Positions 1 to 8,374 of a stretch of 47,714 bases of DNA are shown here, piece by piece. Origin of the DNA: Candidatus Obscuribacterales bacterium (GTDB taxonomy: Bacteria; Cyanobacteriota; Vampirovibrionia; Obscuribacterales; Obscuribacteraceae); contig JAGVKB010000076.1 in NCBI GenBank assembly GCA_020050835.1, positions 1 to 47,714 of the forward strand, written 5' to 3'. Under the pieces are notes generated by a model. It was not told where the DNA came from and did not search any database. It saw only the letters and a program-made list of their open reading frames with translations. Each line of letters starts with the position of its first letter. Within the stretch, counting starts at the first letter, position 1. The translations under genes and the position numbers were made by a program.

Positions 1-247
1 CGCCGCCTTGAGAAGGACAGCCGCCGCCTTGAGCTGGATAGCCGCCGCCTTGAGCTGGATAGCCGCCGCCTTGAGCTGGATAGCCGCCGCCTTGAGCTGG
101 ATAGCCGCCGCCTTGGGAAGGATAGCCGCCGCCTTGGGAAGGATAGCCGCCGCCTTGGGAAGGATAGCCGCCGCTTTGAGGAGGATAGCCGCCGCTTTGA
201 GGAGGATAGTCGCCGCCTTGGGAAGGATAGCCGCCGCCTTGAGGAGC
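1..247 (-). repeat. 21-bp tandem repeat, about 12 units, encoding GGGYPxQ
   Basis: Consecutive 21-bp units read GCCGCCGCCTTG plus a variable five bases plus GATA on the plus strand. Four units share the variant AGCTG and four share GGAAG, which points to recent unit-by-unit duplication. The pitch keeps the reading frame, so the array is coding and not a CRISPR. Confidence 0.9.
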
Positions 248-496
248 TGTTGACTGTGGCTGTTGCGGGCGCCTGCCGGTCGGTTGGCTGATCGGCTTAC
301 CTTTTACACTTCCGGTGGGATTAGGACTGGGCGGTGGCGGCGGTGTCTGATTTGAGAGGTCCATCTTGGCTTGGGATGGATCGATCGCTTTCAACACCGG
401 TTTAAGCTGAGACGAGGCGGCAAGGGCATTGGGCGATCCAGCCACCCAAGCGATCGAAACGGCGAAAATCAGACTGGAGACTTTGAATCCTGGCAT
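1..496 (-). CDS. Secreted low-complexity protein with GGGYPxQ repeats (partial, C-terminus off window)
   Basis: The frame is open from an ATG at 496 down to the window edge, giving 165 codons without a stop. Residues 1 to about 26 form a signal peptide (basic start, then SSLIFAVSIAW, ending in ALA). A Pro-rich linker of about 55 residues follows, then at least twelve heptads of the form GGGYPxQ, where x is S, A or P. No enzyme domain is visible. Gly/Tyr/Pro/Gln heptads are typical of extended, flexible surface or matrix proteins, but that role is inference. Repeat DNA is nearly identical between units, so copy number may be unreliable in an assembly. The product family is not recognised. Confidence 0.7.
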   Translation of the reverse strand, partial: MPGFKVSSLIFAVSIAWVAGSPNALAASSQLKPVLKAIDPSQAKMDLSNQTPPPPPSPNPTGSVKGKPISQPTGRRPQQPQSTAPQGGGYPSQGGDYPPQSGGYPPQSGGYPSQGGGYPSQGGGYPSQGGGYPAQGGGYPAQGGGYPAQGGGYPAQGGGCPSQGG

Positions 497-577
497 TCCA
501 TCTAGCCCTGCTGGTCCTGATTCGATTTGTGCTCTACCGATCTATTCCCCGCAATACTTCTAATTAATTGGCAAGGC

Positions 578-1831
578 TCAAGTGTCGAGCAAATCTGATT
601 TAAACTCGTCTCCCACCCTCAGGCTGGCTTGCAAGTCCAGAATTTGGTCGACATGAACGGCTCTGACCATCTTTTCCGGAGAGAGCACGAGCTCCTGCAA
701 GAAATCCGAAACATCCGGATCGAGTTCTCTGAGAACTTCTCGACTCTCTTGCAAGGAAAATGCGGCGGCTGATTCCGCCCAATATTCGAACTTGCTCTGG
801 CGTCCATAACCCGAAATAAACAACCGGTCGAATACTTTGTTGCTCGGCACCAACTCAGAGGTACCTTCATAGCCCGCCGGCGCTGGAAAGAGTCGCTCGG
901 ATTGCTTTAGCCTCTTGTTGTACAGCTCCTCAATCCGGTCCTGAGATGCCTGTGAAAGGATGAACTCGAGCTGGTGTCCGTATTCGTGAGAAACGACCAG
1001 ATTCAAGCGTACCTCGCAATGCTGTTTCCATTGGGTTTGGACAGTCGCCAAAACGCCGAACCGTTTGATCAGCATCACCTCTTTCTCGAACTCTTCTCGG
1101 TCGAGGTTGACCTGCCCGGAGCGCACACCGGTTGCTCCGGCGGCTCCATGTTTGACGTTGCCTAGCGCGGCGTTCCCTTCGCTCTTTCGCACGATTTGTA
1201 ACAGCCCGCAAGCGGCCCACATCTTCAAACTATCGATTACATACTTCTTTTGCGGAGCATTGAGCGCGTCAAAGTTTTCGAAATAACGGAAGATCTCATT
1301 TTCTGAGTAGGTCTTATCTTTCTTGTGCATTGGGCGCTGGAATTCGCTATCCCAATTCTGACCTTTGCTGTTTCGTCCTTGAAAGAAAGTTGATAGCTGT
1401 GTGCTTTCGTCCAGTTTTCTCCGAGTCGTTCGCTTGGTGTGGTCTCGGATGTAGACTGCTCCGTCATCGTCGAACTCGCCGACGAGGTGATGTTCTTGGG
1501 TCGAGAGCCGACCGTTGATGACGTTGAGTGGCATGCCGTTATATTTTAAGCTGCCGGTCGGTCCGCTTCTTACGCCGGGCAGCTCAAGCTCCAGACCGGA
1601 AGTATCGATGCCACGGAAGATACAACCGCTAATTTCATCAATTGCTCGCGGAGCAGTCGCCATACCGAGCGGTCCGCTGGTCTCTTTCAAGACTCCATCT
1701 TCATAAAGGAAGCCGATCGGGCTTCCATCGAGATAAATCTTTCCATAGTCGACCACGAGCATCTGCCCGCCAATCTCAATGAATCCGCTCGGACCGTAAA
1801 TCTTGGGAGTTTCAACTGGGCTTTTGGTCAT
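578..1831 (-). CDS. Putative HExxH zinc metalloprotease with glycine-rich beta N-terminal region
   Basis: This 417-residue protein has no signal peptide. Residues 1-135 carry repeated short beta-type segments with GPSG, GPLG and GPTG turns, resembling a repeat or propeller-like region. Residues 275-360 hold the catalytic region: H282-E-Y-G-H286 is a gluzincin-type HExxH zinc site, and the later segment F-E-Y-W-A-E353-S-A-A-A-F is a good candidate for the third zinc ligand. The order HEYGHxxE, a mid-domain Tyr/Gly segment, then (E/Y)xxAE(S/A)xA(A/F) resembles the anthrax lethal factor/Pro-Pro endopeptidase (ATLF-like) fold. That match is by eye. Its start lies one base past the end of the transaldolase, so the two are almost certainly co-transcribed. 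The substrate is unknown. Confidence 0.75.
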   Translation of the reverse strand: MTKSPVETPKIYGPSGFIEIGGQMLVVDYGKIYLDGSPIGFLYEDGVLKETSGPLGMATAPRAIDEISGCIFRGIDTSGLELELPGVRSGPTGSLKYNGMPLNVINGRLSTQEHHLVGEFDDDGAVYIRDHTKRTTRRKLDESTQLSTFFQGRNSKGQNWDSEFQRPMHKKDKTYSENEIFRYFENFDALNAPQKKYVIDSLKMWAACGLLQIVRKSEGNAALGNVKHGAAGATGVRSGQVNLDREEFEKEVMLIKRFGVLATVQTQWKQHCEVRLNLVVSHEYGHQLEFILSQASQDRIEELYNKRLKQSERLFPAPAGYEGTSELVPSNKVFDRLFISGYGRQSKFEYWAESAAAFSLQESREVLRELDPDVSDFLQELVLSPEKMVRAVHVDQILDLQASLRVGDEFKSDLLDT

Positions 1832-1832
1832 T

Positions 1833-2489
1833 CTAGCCCTTGGCTGTTGCCATCGCTTTGTTCCAGTCTGACAGGAATTTCTCGATTCCCTGGTCGGTCA
1901 GCGGGTGTGAGACAAGTTGCTTGAACACTTTGTGCGGCATCGTCGCCACGTCAGCGCCGGCCAGGGCAGCTTTGGTGACGTGGGGGGGAGTTCTGATGCT
2001 AGCGGCGAGCACTTTAGTGTCCAGTCCATGCAGGTGGAACACTTCTACTATTTGTTCGATTAAGGCCATGCCATCTTCATTAATGTCGTCCAGTCGTCCA
2101 ATAAACGGGCTGACGAAATAAGCTCCGGCGCGTGCAGCAAGGATCGCCTGGTTGACTGAGAAGCAGAGTGTGACATTGACCTTGATGCCATCCCGGCTGA
2201 GGGCGCTGGTTGCTGTCAGACCGGCGGGCGTGAGCGGACACTTAACTACGACGTTTTCGGCCCAGGTGGCGATATCACGACCCTCTTTGATCATTCCTTC
2301 ACTTTCGGTCGAGACCACTTCGGCGCTGACCGGGCCGTTGACTATCTTGCAGATATCTTTTACTCTCCGCTTGAATTCTATGCCTTCCTTGGCGACTAAG
2401 GTCGGGTTGGTAGTTACGCCTGATAAAACTCCCCAGGCGGCGATCTCTGAAATTTCGTCAAGATTGGCTGTATCTAGAAACAATTGCAC
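1833..2489 (-). CDS. tal: Transaldolase, small fructose-6-phosphate aldolase type
   Basis: This is a 218-residue TIM-barrel aldolase of the short transaldolase/FSA class, which transfers dihydroxyacetone units between sugar phosphates in the non-oxidative pentose phosphate pathway. The start [10 protein letters not shown], then GVTTNPT and VVVKCP at 80-85 are family signatures; K83 should be the Schiff-base lysine. KVLAAS(I/F)(R/K)T near residue 160 is also conserved. Length agrees with the 210-220 residues usual for this subfamily. The start is GTG at 2489 with AGGAG eight bases upstream. It is the first gene of a two-gene minus-strand unit with the metalloprotease. Whether it acts as transaldolase or F6P aldolase cannot be settled here. 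Confidence 0.92.
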   Translation of the reverse strand: MQLFLDTANLDEISEIAAWGVLSGVTTNPTLVAKEGIEFKRRVKDICKIVNGPVSAEVVSTESEGMIKEGRDIATWAENVVVKCPLTPAGLTATSALSRDGIKVNVTLCFSVNQAILAARAGAYFVSPFIGRLDDINEDGMALIEQIVEVFHLHGLDTKVLAASIRTPPHVTKAALAGADVATMPHKVFKQLVSHPLTDQGIEKFLSDWNKAMATAKG

Positions 2490-2607
2490 GGCTGAAACTC
2501 CTAAGCTAGGCGTAAATTTCGGTCAAAATTTGAATCGTTAATCAGTATATCTAATTGCGGACGGGGTAAGATGGACTCTGTACGCTTCTAAACAAAATGG
2601 GAATCCA

Positions 2608-4014
2608 TTGCGAAAAAGCCTGCAGAAACGCCCAGTCTACCCATTTTTCTGGCAGACACTTTTAACAATCCTGGCTGGGGTCTCAGCTGGGCTTGTGGCA
2701 CTTTTCATGCTCAGCAAGACTCATGGCGAGGCGCGCTCTCACTCCTTAATCGCCGGTACGGCTGGAAGACAAGCAGTAGCGGGTGTTCCGGGATTTCCTA
2801 GTCTGCCTTGTTTGCCCACTCTCAATGAGCGGATGAATCTCCTTGTCATGGGAGTCGACTCGAATGGTAAGGGCACTCTGCGATATCTGGGAACCAGGTC
2901 CGACTCGATGATGCTGGTGAGCATCGACCCGGCCCGGCGTAGGGTTGGTGTAGTGTCCATTCCAAGAGACAGTCGGGTCGAAATTGAAGGGCACGGAACC
3001 GATAAAATCAACTCGGCGCACGCTTTTGGCGGCCCGGAGCTATCCGTGTCCACCGTGCGCAATACATTTTTAGTTCAAATCGATCACTATGTTGTAATCG
3101 ATACTCAGGGTCTAAAGCGGTTGTTTGAGGCGCTGGGTCCGGTTCAAGTGCTGGTTGAAAAGCCGATGCATTATCGCGATCGAACGGCCGGATTGAATGT
3201 CGATCTCCAGCCGGGATTGCAAACGCTCGACCCGGTGCAGGCAGAGGAATATGTGCGGTATAGACATGACGCTCGGGGTGATATCGGTCGCATGGAGCGC
3301 CAGCAATGGTTTTTGCGGCAAGTCGCACATAAGTTGAAGGAGCCGCAGATCATTCTCAAGCTGCCTGAGCTGATTGCCTTCGCTCGAGACAATGTTGTGA
3401 CCGACATGACTGCTGACGACATGGTCAGAGCGTTGTCGTTCTTGAAGGATTTGGAGCCGACCCAAGTGGCAACCGCTACCATGCCGGGTGTTCCGCAGAT
3501 GATCGCCGGCGGAAGTTACTGGGTGCCTGATATGGAACAGAGCCGAAAGGTTCTGGATCGCTTGATCGGGACTGGATTACTGTCGGCAACCAGTTTCGAT
3601 GCTCCGGAGCAGCAAGCGGCAATCGTCGATGCTAGCACCACAGGTGATACCGCCGTCGTCAAGCCGATGACAGTTTCAATCAGATATCCCAAGGGTTTGG
3701 AGGAAACAGCGCAGAATGTCGCTCAAGTATTGACCGACAACGGTTATGTCGTGCGTTATCGCTGGCAGATTCCTGAAGCAGATTGCCAGCACGAGCAGAT
3801 CAATCAGAACAGCGAGCGTGCCGATGAGATTCAAACTGATACGCTGCGCAAAGCGCTTCCGGACATCAAGGAATGGCCGGTGGTCATTTCGATTGAAAGC
3901 CGTCCAGTGTCTGACTTTACCTTAACCATCTCGCCGTCTACGACAGTGTCGAGCGCCACGCAGGTGGTCTCTTCACCGGTCAATCATCACCTGGATCGCG
4001 CTCTGGCAAATTAA
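2608..4014 (+). CDS. LytR-CpsA-Psr (LCP) family cell-wall glycopolymer ligase
   Basis: This is a 468-residue type II membrane protein. A basic start and one transmembrane segment at about 14-34 place the rest outside the inner membrane. The LCP domain spans about 75-270: NLLVMGVDS, RSDSMML, SIPRDSRV, KINSAHAFGG, then R-Y-R-H-D near 213-217 and the GRMERQQWFL motif, which hold the arginines and aspartates that bind the polyprenyl pyrophosphate. Residues 340-440 look like a LytR_C-type domain. LCP enzymes transfer lipid-linked glycopolymers to peptidoglycan or other wall acceptors. The start is a TTG at 2608; the ATG at 2597 is out of frame. It diverges from the transaldolase gene across about 120 bp. 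Confidence 0.88.
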   Translation: MRKSLQKRPVYPFFWQTLLTILAGVSAGLVALFMLSKTHGEARSHSLIAGTAGRQAVAGVPGFPSLPCLPTLNERMNLLVMGVDSNGKGTLRYLGTRSDSMMLVSIDPARRRVGVVSIPRDSRVEIEGHGTDKINSAHAFGGPELSVSTVRNTFLVQIDHYVVIDTQGLKRLFEALGPVQVLVEKPMHYRDRTAGLNVDLQPGLQTLDPVQAEEYVRYRHDARGDIGRMERQQWFLRQVAHKLKEPQIILKLPELIAFARDNVVTDMTADDMVRALSFLKDLEPTQVATATMPGVPQMIAGGSYWVPDMEQSRKVLDRLIGTGLLSATSFDAPEQQAAIVDASTTGDTAVVKPMTVSIRYPKGLEETAQNVAQVLTDNGYVVRYRWQIPEADCQHEQINQNSERADEIQTDTLRKALPDIKEWPVVISIESRPVSDFTLTISPSTTVSSATQVVSSPVNHHLDRALAN

Positions 4015-4218
4015 CTCGATCAGCCGCCATCGCTAGGATTTCAGCGATCGAAATCGGTAAGAGTCTCAAATGCGAATTTAGAGTTAATCTAAATCGCCTT
4101 GTGATTCAACTTTTTCACTCCTAAAAGTCACCGGCTCTCAAGTTGAAGGTTAGACCAATCCGATCACCGGAATTGTCCGGAGACGGATGGTCCAAAGAGC
4201 AAGCGGGGTGGGTTGAAA

Positions 4219-4653
4219 ATGAGCCAAACTGAGAAGTCGCAAGCAAAAGGTTTGCAGGCTGAAAAGGTAAATGTGGCGGTCGGTACTACCAAGTTGCTGA
4301 GCTTGGACTATAAGACCGCTGCGATGTTGGCTTATCTCCCGCTGTGCGCGGTTAACCTGGTTTTCTCGATCATCTGGATTCGGACAGAGGAGAGCCGATT
4401 CTTGCGTTTTCATGCCCTGCAGAGCCTGGTTCTTACCGGGGTATTCATGGCGGTGGGAGCGGCCGTTTGGGGTCTGACAGTCTTCCTTCTGGCTGTCCCA
4501 TTTCTGGGATTCCTGAGCGCACTTGTCCAGCTCGTCTGGCTCGCTGCTACGGTCGTATACATATGGAAGAGCATCTCCGGCATGATTGATGCATATAACG
4601 GCAGGATGTCCCGGATTGAATACGTCGGCCAGATTGCCGAGCAATTGTTGTAA
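4219..4653 (+). CDS. Small multi-pass membrane protein, DUF4870/Tic20-like
   Basis: This 144-residue protein has an N-terminal polar stretch followed by three hydrophobic segments at roughly 35-58, 70-92 and 95-118. The pattern AAMLAYLPLCAVNLVFSIIW, then the short loop (E)SRFLRFHALQSL, then paired helices is characteristic of DUF4870/Tic20-like small membrane proteins. Their biochemical function is unknown. ATG 4219 is preferred over TTG 4213 because a purine-rich GGGGTGGG tract sits just upstream. It is downstream of the LCP gene on the same strand with a 200-bp gap, so it may have its own promoter. Confidence 0.8.
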   Translation: MSQTEKSQAKGLQAEKVNVAVGTTKLLSLDYKTAAMLAYLPLCAVNLVFSIIWIRTEESRFLRFHALQSLVLTGVFMAVGAAVWGLTVFLLAVPFLGFLSALVQLVWLAATVVYIWKSISGMIDAYNGRMSRIEYVGQIAEQLL

Positions 4654-4690
4654 GGGTATTGTTGAAAGCTTGCGATGCCGTCGATGGAAA

Positions 4691-4727
4691 TCAGCCGAAA
4701 TGCCCTCGAGTCTGGCATCTCGGCTGA
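4691..4727. terminator. Hairpin between convergent genes
   Basis: TCAGCCGAAATGCC (4691-4704) and GGCATCTCGGCTGA (4714-4727) form a 14-bp stem with one mismatch and a nine-base loop. It lies between the convergent membrane-protein and korB genes. There is no long U tract, so its strength as an intrinsic terminator is uncertain. Confidence 0.55.
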
Positions 4728-4769
4728 AAGGAAGTGCGCTCGGCCGCTTGGGAGGAAATCGGCCGTTGG

Positions 4770-5648
4770 CTAGATCATCTCTTCGATCAGTTCGGAGAAC
4801 AATTCCTTTTTCAGACCAAGCGGTTGCTTTACGAGTGGGCCGGCTTTGAAGGCTGGCTCGCCGTCTTCATAAGTGGGTTGATCGCTCTTATAGAGCACTC
4901 CCAGCGGAATCTTTTCGCCCCATTCGAAGGACTTCTGCAGCGACTTATCTGCGTCGGATGGATCCCAGCCTGTGTCTTCCAGTTTGTAAACGCGCTCTTT
5001 GAACCATGGATAGGTATTGATCTTATTGTAAGTCACGCAAGGACTGTACACATCGATCAGCGCGAATCCTTTGTGAGCGATGCCGCCGGCGATCAGATCG
5101 CCTAATTGCTTCTGCTCGCCGGAAAACCCGCGGGCGACGTAGGTGGCACCGGCTGTGATGGCAAGCGCCAGCGGATTGAGCGGCATCTCGCGATTGCCTT
5201 CAGGCGTCGATTTCGTGCGGTGTTCTTTGGTCGTGGTGGGCGAAGCCTGTCCGGTTGTCAGTCCGTAAATCTGATTGTCCATCACGACATAGGTGACGTC
5301 TAGATTACGGCGCATCGCATGAATGAAGTGACCGACACCGATTCCGTATCCGTCTCCATCACCACCGGTGATGACTACTTTGAGATCGGTGTTTGCCAGG
5401 TGCGCGCCGGTGGCAACTGCTACCGAGCGTCCGTGCAAGCTGTGAATTCCGTAGGCGTGAATGAAACCGGGCAGGTTGGACGAGCAGCCGATACCCGAGA
5501 CTACCAGGAGATCCTTCGGTTGAACTCCGCACTTAGCGGCGGCTTGCTGTACCGACTTCAAAACTCCGAAGTCGCCACAACCAGGGCACCAGTCGGGGTC
5601 GACCGGGCCTTTGAAGAGATCGATTGAAAGTTCTACAACAGTTGACAT
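4770..5648 (-). CDS. korB: 2-oxoacid:ferredoxin oxidoreductase, beta subunit
   Basis: This is a 292-residue thiamine-diphosphate-binding subunit. C21-P-G-C24 and C55 (GIGCSS), with C204 (SPCVTYN), supply the four cysteines of the [4Fe-4S] cluster found in the short two-subunit OFOR type. GDGDGYGIG at 96-104 plus the downstream NQIYGLTTGQ form the TPP/Mg2+ motif, and the SPT-TTKEH segment is also typical. The complex oxidatively decarboxylates a 2-oxoacid with CoA, passing electrons to ferredoxin. It follows the alpha subunit by 24 bp in one operon. The substrate, 2-oxoglutarate or pyruvate and others, is inferred from the subunit organisation and not proven. Confidence 0.93.
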   Translation of the reverse strand: MSTVVELSIDLFKGPVDPDWCPGCGDFGVLKSVQQAAAKCGVQPKDLLVVSGIGCSSNLPGFIHAYGIHSLHGRSVAVATGAHLANTDLKVVITGGDGDGYGIGVGHFIHAMRRNLDVTYVVMDNQIYGLTTGQASPTTTKEHRTKSTPEGNREMPLNPLALAITAGATYVARGFSGEQKQLGDLIAGGIAHKGFALIDVYSPCVTYNKINTYPWFKERVYKLEDTGWDPSDADKSLQKSFEWGEKIPLGVLYKSDQPTYEDGEPAFKAGPLVKQPLGLKKELFSELIEEMI

Positions 5649-5672
5649 TGCTTTATTCCTCTTCGTTAAAAC

Positions 5673-7706
5673 CTAAGCCTTCGACGCGGACTGTGCAGCT
5701 TCCTTTTTCGCTGCTGTTTCAGTCTGTTTGAAGGAGTAGGTCGCTCCGGTTTCGATGCCGATAATGATTTCGCCACAACTTTCGCCGCTGGTCTTGTCTA
5801 CAAGCTCAACCTTCCAAACCGGCTCTTTGTAAGTCTTGCTCGTTTCGCGGACAGCCTTGCCCGGACGAAGCTTTTCGGCGTAATGAGTTCTTAGATAGTG
5901 ATAGCTGAATTCGCGTGCTTCCGCCTCCGTCACTTCCAGGCAGGCGGTCTTGCCGGCCAGGATATTCTTGACGTGGGCGGCGACATAAGCCGGTTCGAGC
6001 GGCTCGCCGTCATACTTGGTGACATGACCGTCCATGGCGATGCCGGTTTCCATTCGCACATACTTCGCCATCTGGCTTGTGAAGTTGGCTTCGACCGATA
6101 TCTTCTTCTTGGACTTCGAAAGCGCTTCGGCCACTTCCTTGGCGTGGAACGGCACGATGTATTTCAAGTGAAGCTGATTGGCCTTAATGCCGTCTTTTGC
6201 CAAAAGCTCAATCGCTTCTCTGATCGCTCCGCCGCTCGATCCCCAGCCTACCAGCGTTACTTCGGCATCGGCCGGTCCTTCCAGCTTGGGCGCAGGTAGA
6301 TCTTTGGCCAGCAAGTCCATCTTGCGCATGCGCTTTTCCATCATCTTGCGACGGACGGCGGCGGCGGTGAACATATCTGATATAAGGATCGATTCCTCAT
6401 CGTGCTCGTCGGTAGCCGAAACGAAAAGCGTGTTGGCGGTTCCAGGAATGGTGCGAGGCGAAATGCCTGATTGCGTTAGAGCGAATCGCTTGAATTTGCC
6501 GTTCTCCGGATTCCATTCCTTGACCATCTCGCCGCGATCGATCTTGACGTCATGTTTGACTGAATCAGCATCGATCGTCTCCGGGTGTTCGGACAGCAGG
6601 AGGTCGGACATAATCATGACCGGCAGTTGATACTTTTCAGCCATGTTGAAAGCTTCGACCGTCGACCAGTAAGCATCCACGACATCGCCGGGCGCCACAA
6701 TCATGCGGGGAAACTCACCTTGCGATGCGCCCAGCACCTGGAATAGATCGGCTTGCTCGGTCTTGGTGGGCAATCCGGTGGACGGACCACCACGTTGCAC
6801 CTCGACACAGACAACCGGAACTTCCATGATGCCTGCCATTCCGATTGCTTCCGTCATCAAAGCGAAGCCACCGCCGGCAGTGCCGCACATCGAACGCACT
6901 CCGGCGATTCCTGCGCCGACTGCCATATTGATTACAGCCAGCTCGTCTTCGGCTTGCTTGACGCAGATACCTACTTGGTTGGCATGATTAGCCATCCAGT
7001 GCAGAATGGTCGAAGCGGGGGTCATCGGATAAGCGGAATAGAACTTGCAGCCGGCAGCAGCGGCGGCGATTGCAATCGCTTCATTGCCGGTGACGAACGG
7101 CCGTCTCTGGTGCGTAAACTCCCAGCCTTCGCGAATTGTCTTGCCCTTCGCTTTAGCGTATTCGTAGCCCGCCTTCAGCAAACCGACGTTCAAATCAATC
7201 ACCTTTTGACCCTTATGGTTGAAGGTGTCTGTTAAAACTCCGGCTGCTTCCTTGAAATCAATCTGAGCGAGATACATGACCGCGCCGACTGCAACGGTGT
7301 TTTGCATGATCGGCTGAATCGGTCCGAACTCCTTTACTACGTCGGCGGTAATTTCTGCCATCGGCAACGGGAGGATCTGCACGCCTTTGGCTACCAGCGA
7401 AGGATCGCATTTCAGGCGGTCGGCATTGAAGAGAATTACCCCGCCTTCCTGTACTTCACCGGCATGTCGCTCAAGCGTGTCCTGATTTAAGCCGATCAAG
7501 GCATCGAGACTGTCGCCGTGAGTATAAACTTTTTTCTCTCCGAGCCGCACTCTTAGCCAGATGTGTCCGCCCCGAATGATCGATTGGTAGCTGTTGTATG
7601 CATACACATGCAGACCGAGCCTACCGGCTGTTTTGGCAAGGGTGTCTCCGGATTTGTCAAGACCGTCTCCGGCAGCTCCACCTATTCCAATTGTGACTTC
7701 AAGCAT
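5673..7706 (-). CDS. korA: 2-oxoacid:ferredoxin oxidoreductase, fused gamma-alpha subunit
   Basis: This is a 677-residue subunit. Residues 1-190 are the gamma (CoA/dimer) domain, starting LEVTIGIGGAAGDG. Residues 205-400 are the pyrimidine-binding alpha domain, opening with GNEAIAIAAAAAGCKF and the diagnostic YPMTPAS motif. Residues 490-600 form the transketolase C-terminal domain. A C-terminal tail of about 60 residues is Lys/Glu-rich. The ATG at 7706 is chosen because GGGGGAGGAG lies just upstream; an in-frame TTG at 7727 would put this ribosome-binding site inside the gene. It forms an operon with korB and would supply reduced ferredoxin, perhaps to a ferredoxin-linked NDH-1 such as the one represented by the nearby nuoL and nuoM. 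Confidence 0.93.
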   Translation of the reverse strand: MLEVTIGIGGAAGDGLDKSGDTLAKTAGRLGLHVYAYNSYQSIIRGGHIWLRVRLGEKKVYTHGDSLDALIGLNQDTLERHAGEVQEGGVILFNADRLKCDPSLVAKGVQILPLPMAEITADVVKEFGPIQPIMQNTVAVGAVMYLAQIDFKEAAGVLTDTFNHKGQKVIDLNVGLLKAGYEYAKAKGKTIREGWEFTHQRRPFVTGNEAIAIAAAAAGCKFYSAYPMTPASTILHWMANHANQVGICVKQAEDELAVINMAVGAGIAGVRSMCGTAGGGFALMTEAIGMAGIMEVPVVCVEVQRGGPSTGLPTKTEQADLFQVLGASQGEFPRMIVAPGDVVDAYWSTVEAFNMAEKYQLPVMIMSDLLLSEHPETIDADSVKHDVKIDRGEMVKEWNPENGKFKRFALTQSGISPRTIPGTANTLFVSATDEHDEESILISDMFTAAAVRRKMMEKRMRKMDLLAKDLPAPKLEGPADAEVTLVGWGSSGGAIREAIELLAKDGIKANQLHLKYIVPFHAKEVAEALSKSKKKISVEANFTSQMAKYVRMETGIAMDGHVTKYDGEPLEPAYVAAHVKNILAGKTACLEVTEAEAREFSYHYLRTHYAEKLRPGKAVRETSKTYKEPVWKVELVDKTSGESCGEIIIGIETGATYSFKQTETAAKKEAAQSASKA

Positions 7707-8107
7707 TCTCAGTATCTCCTCCCCCAATTCACGGGGATTTAATCGGACCGATGGAGTCTTTATCCATCATGGTCCTGACCCAGCCGCCCCAGTGCCTACG
7801 GAACTGCTCTTGAATACAATAAGATATCACACGAGCCGGCTTGGACCACCGGCTGGCACGCAGATGTTGCGTTTACCGGCTTCGGGTAAGTATGCCGGTA
7901 GATAGCGCTCTGACGGTCAATCCGTATGGCCAGTCGGCAAGGCCCCGCTGTTCTTGCTGCAGCCCGCTCCGGCAACCGTCCAGCGGCGCCCGGAGGCAAA
8001 ATGGCGCACAGCTACCAAAGCCGCCCTACAAAAGTTCATAGAAATGCGGCGCAAGAAATGTTACTTGACGCTTGTTTACACGAGCGGCCCAGGAGCCGGC
8101 CAGCTGA
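7707..8107. other. 401-bp intergenic region upstream of korA
   Basis: No convincing gene was found: the short frames on both strands lack ribosome-binding sites and recognisable composition. It holds the korA ribosome-binding site and, at 7874-7900, a perfect 7-bp inverted repeat (TACCGGC/GCCGGTA) around a 13-base loop. A second 6-bp inverted repeat (AGCCGG/CCGGCT) lies near 7835-7856. The korAB promoter should be here, but no clear -35/-10 pair was seen. Confidence 0.5.
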
Positions 8108-8359
8108 CTACTCAGCCGGTTGTTCGTGAGATTCGTGGGAGCTGTGCTCTTCGATAGTCAGATCTTTGCCAGACATTGACCAGGTAAAGCCGACGGCTAC
8201 CAATCCAATCAAGGCCAGAACAACGACCAGCTTGAGCAAGAGATCTTGTGGGCTGGACTCCGGAATAACGCCGGCTGGAGTTGCATGACCGTGCTCCTCG
8301 CCTTCATGCCCGTTGCCCTGGTGCTGGTGTTCTGGCTTGTGTCCGTTTTTCTGAGTCAT
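8108..8359 (-). CDS. Small histidine-rich single-pass membrane protein
   Basis: This 83-residue protein has a His/Gly/Glu-rich N-terminus (six His within residues 1-26, with patterns such as HQHQGNGHEG), one hydrophobic segment at about 40-60 (LLLKLVVVLALIGLVAVGF), and a short His/Glu-rich tail (EEHSSHESHE). It starts 15 bp after the nuoL stop on the same strand, so it is probably translated from the same mRNA. His clusters on both sides of a membrane anchor suggest metal binding, but no family is recognised. A role as an accessory factor of the nuoL product is only a guess from position. Confidence 0.65.
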   Translation of the reverse strand: MTQKNGHKPEHQHQGNGHEGEEHGHATPAGVIPESSPQDLLLKLVVVLALIGLVAVGFTWSMSGKDLTIEEHSSHESHEQPAE

Positions 8360-8374
8360 GACCGAAAGGCTCCT

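Noticed and set aside
1-247. CRISPR-like regular repeat
   Set aside because: The units abut with no spacers, keep a 21-bp coding pitch and translate to GGGYPxQ within an exported protein.
4150-4644. Minus-strand frame of 164 codons
   Set aside because: It is antisense to the DUF4870-like gene, whose three membrane helices and family pattern are clear; the antisense product has no such features.
7594-8157. Several overlapping plus-strand frames and one minus-strand frame near korA
   Set aside because: They have no ribosome-binding sites, no hydrophobic or domain pattern, and overlap korA or the His-rich gene antisense.
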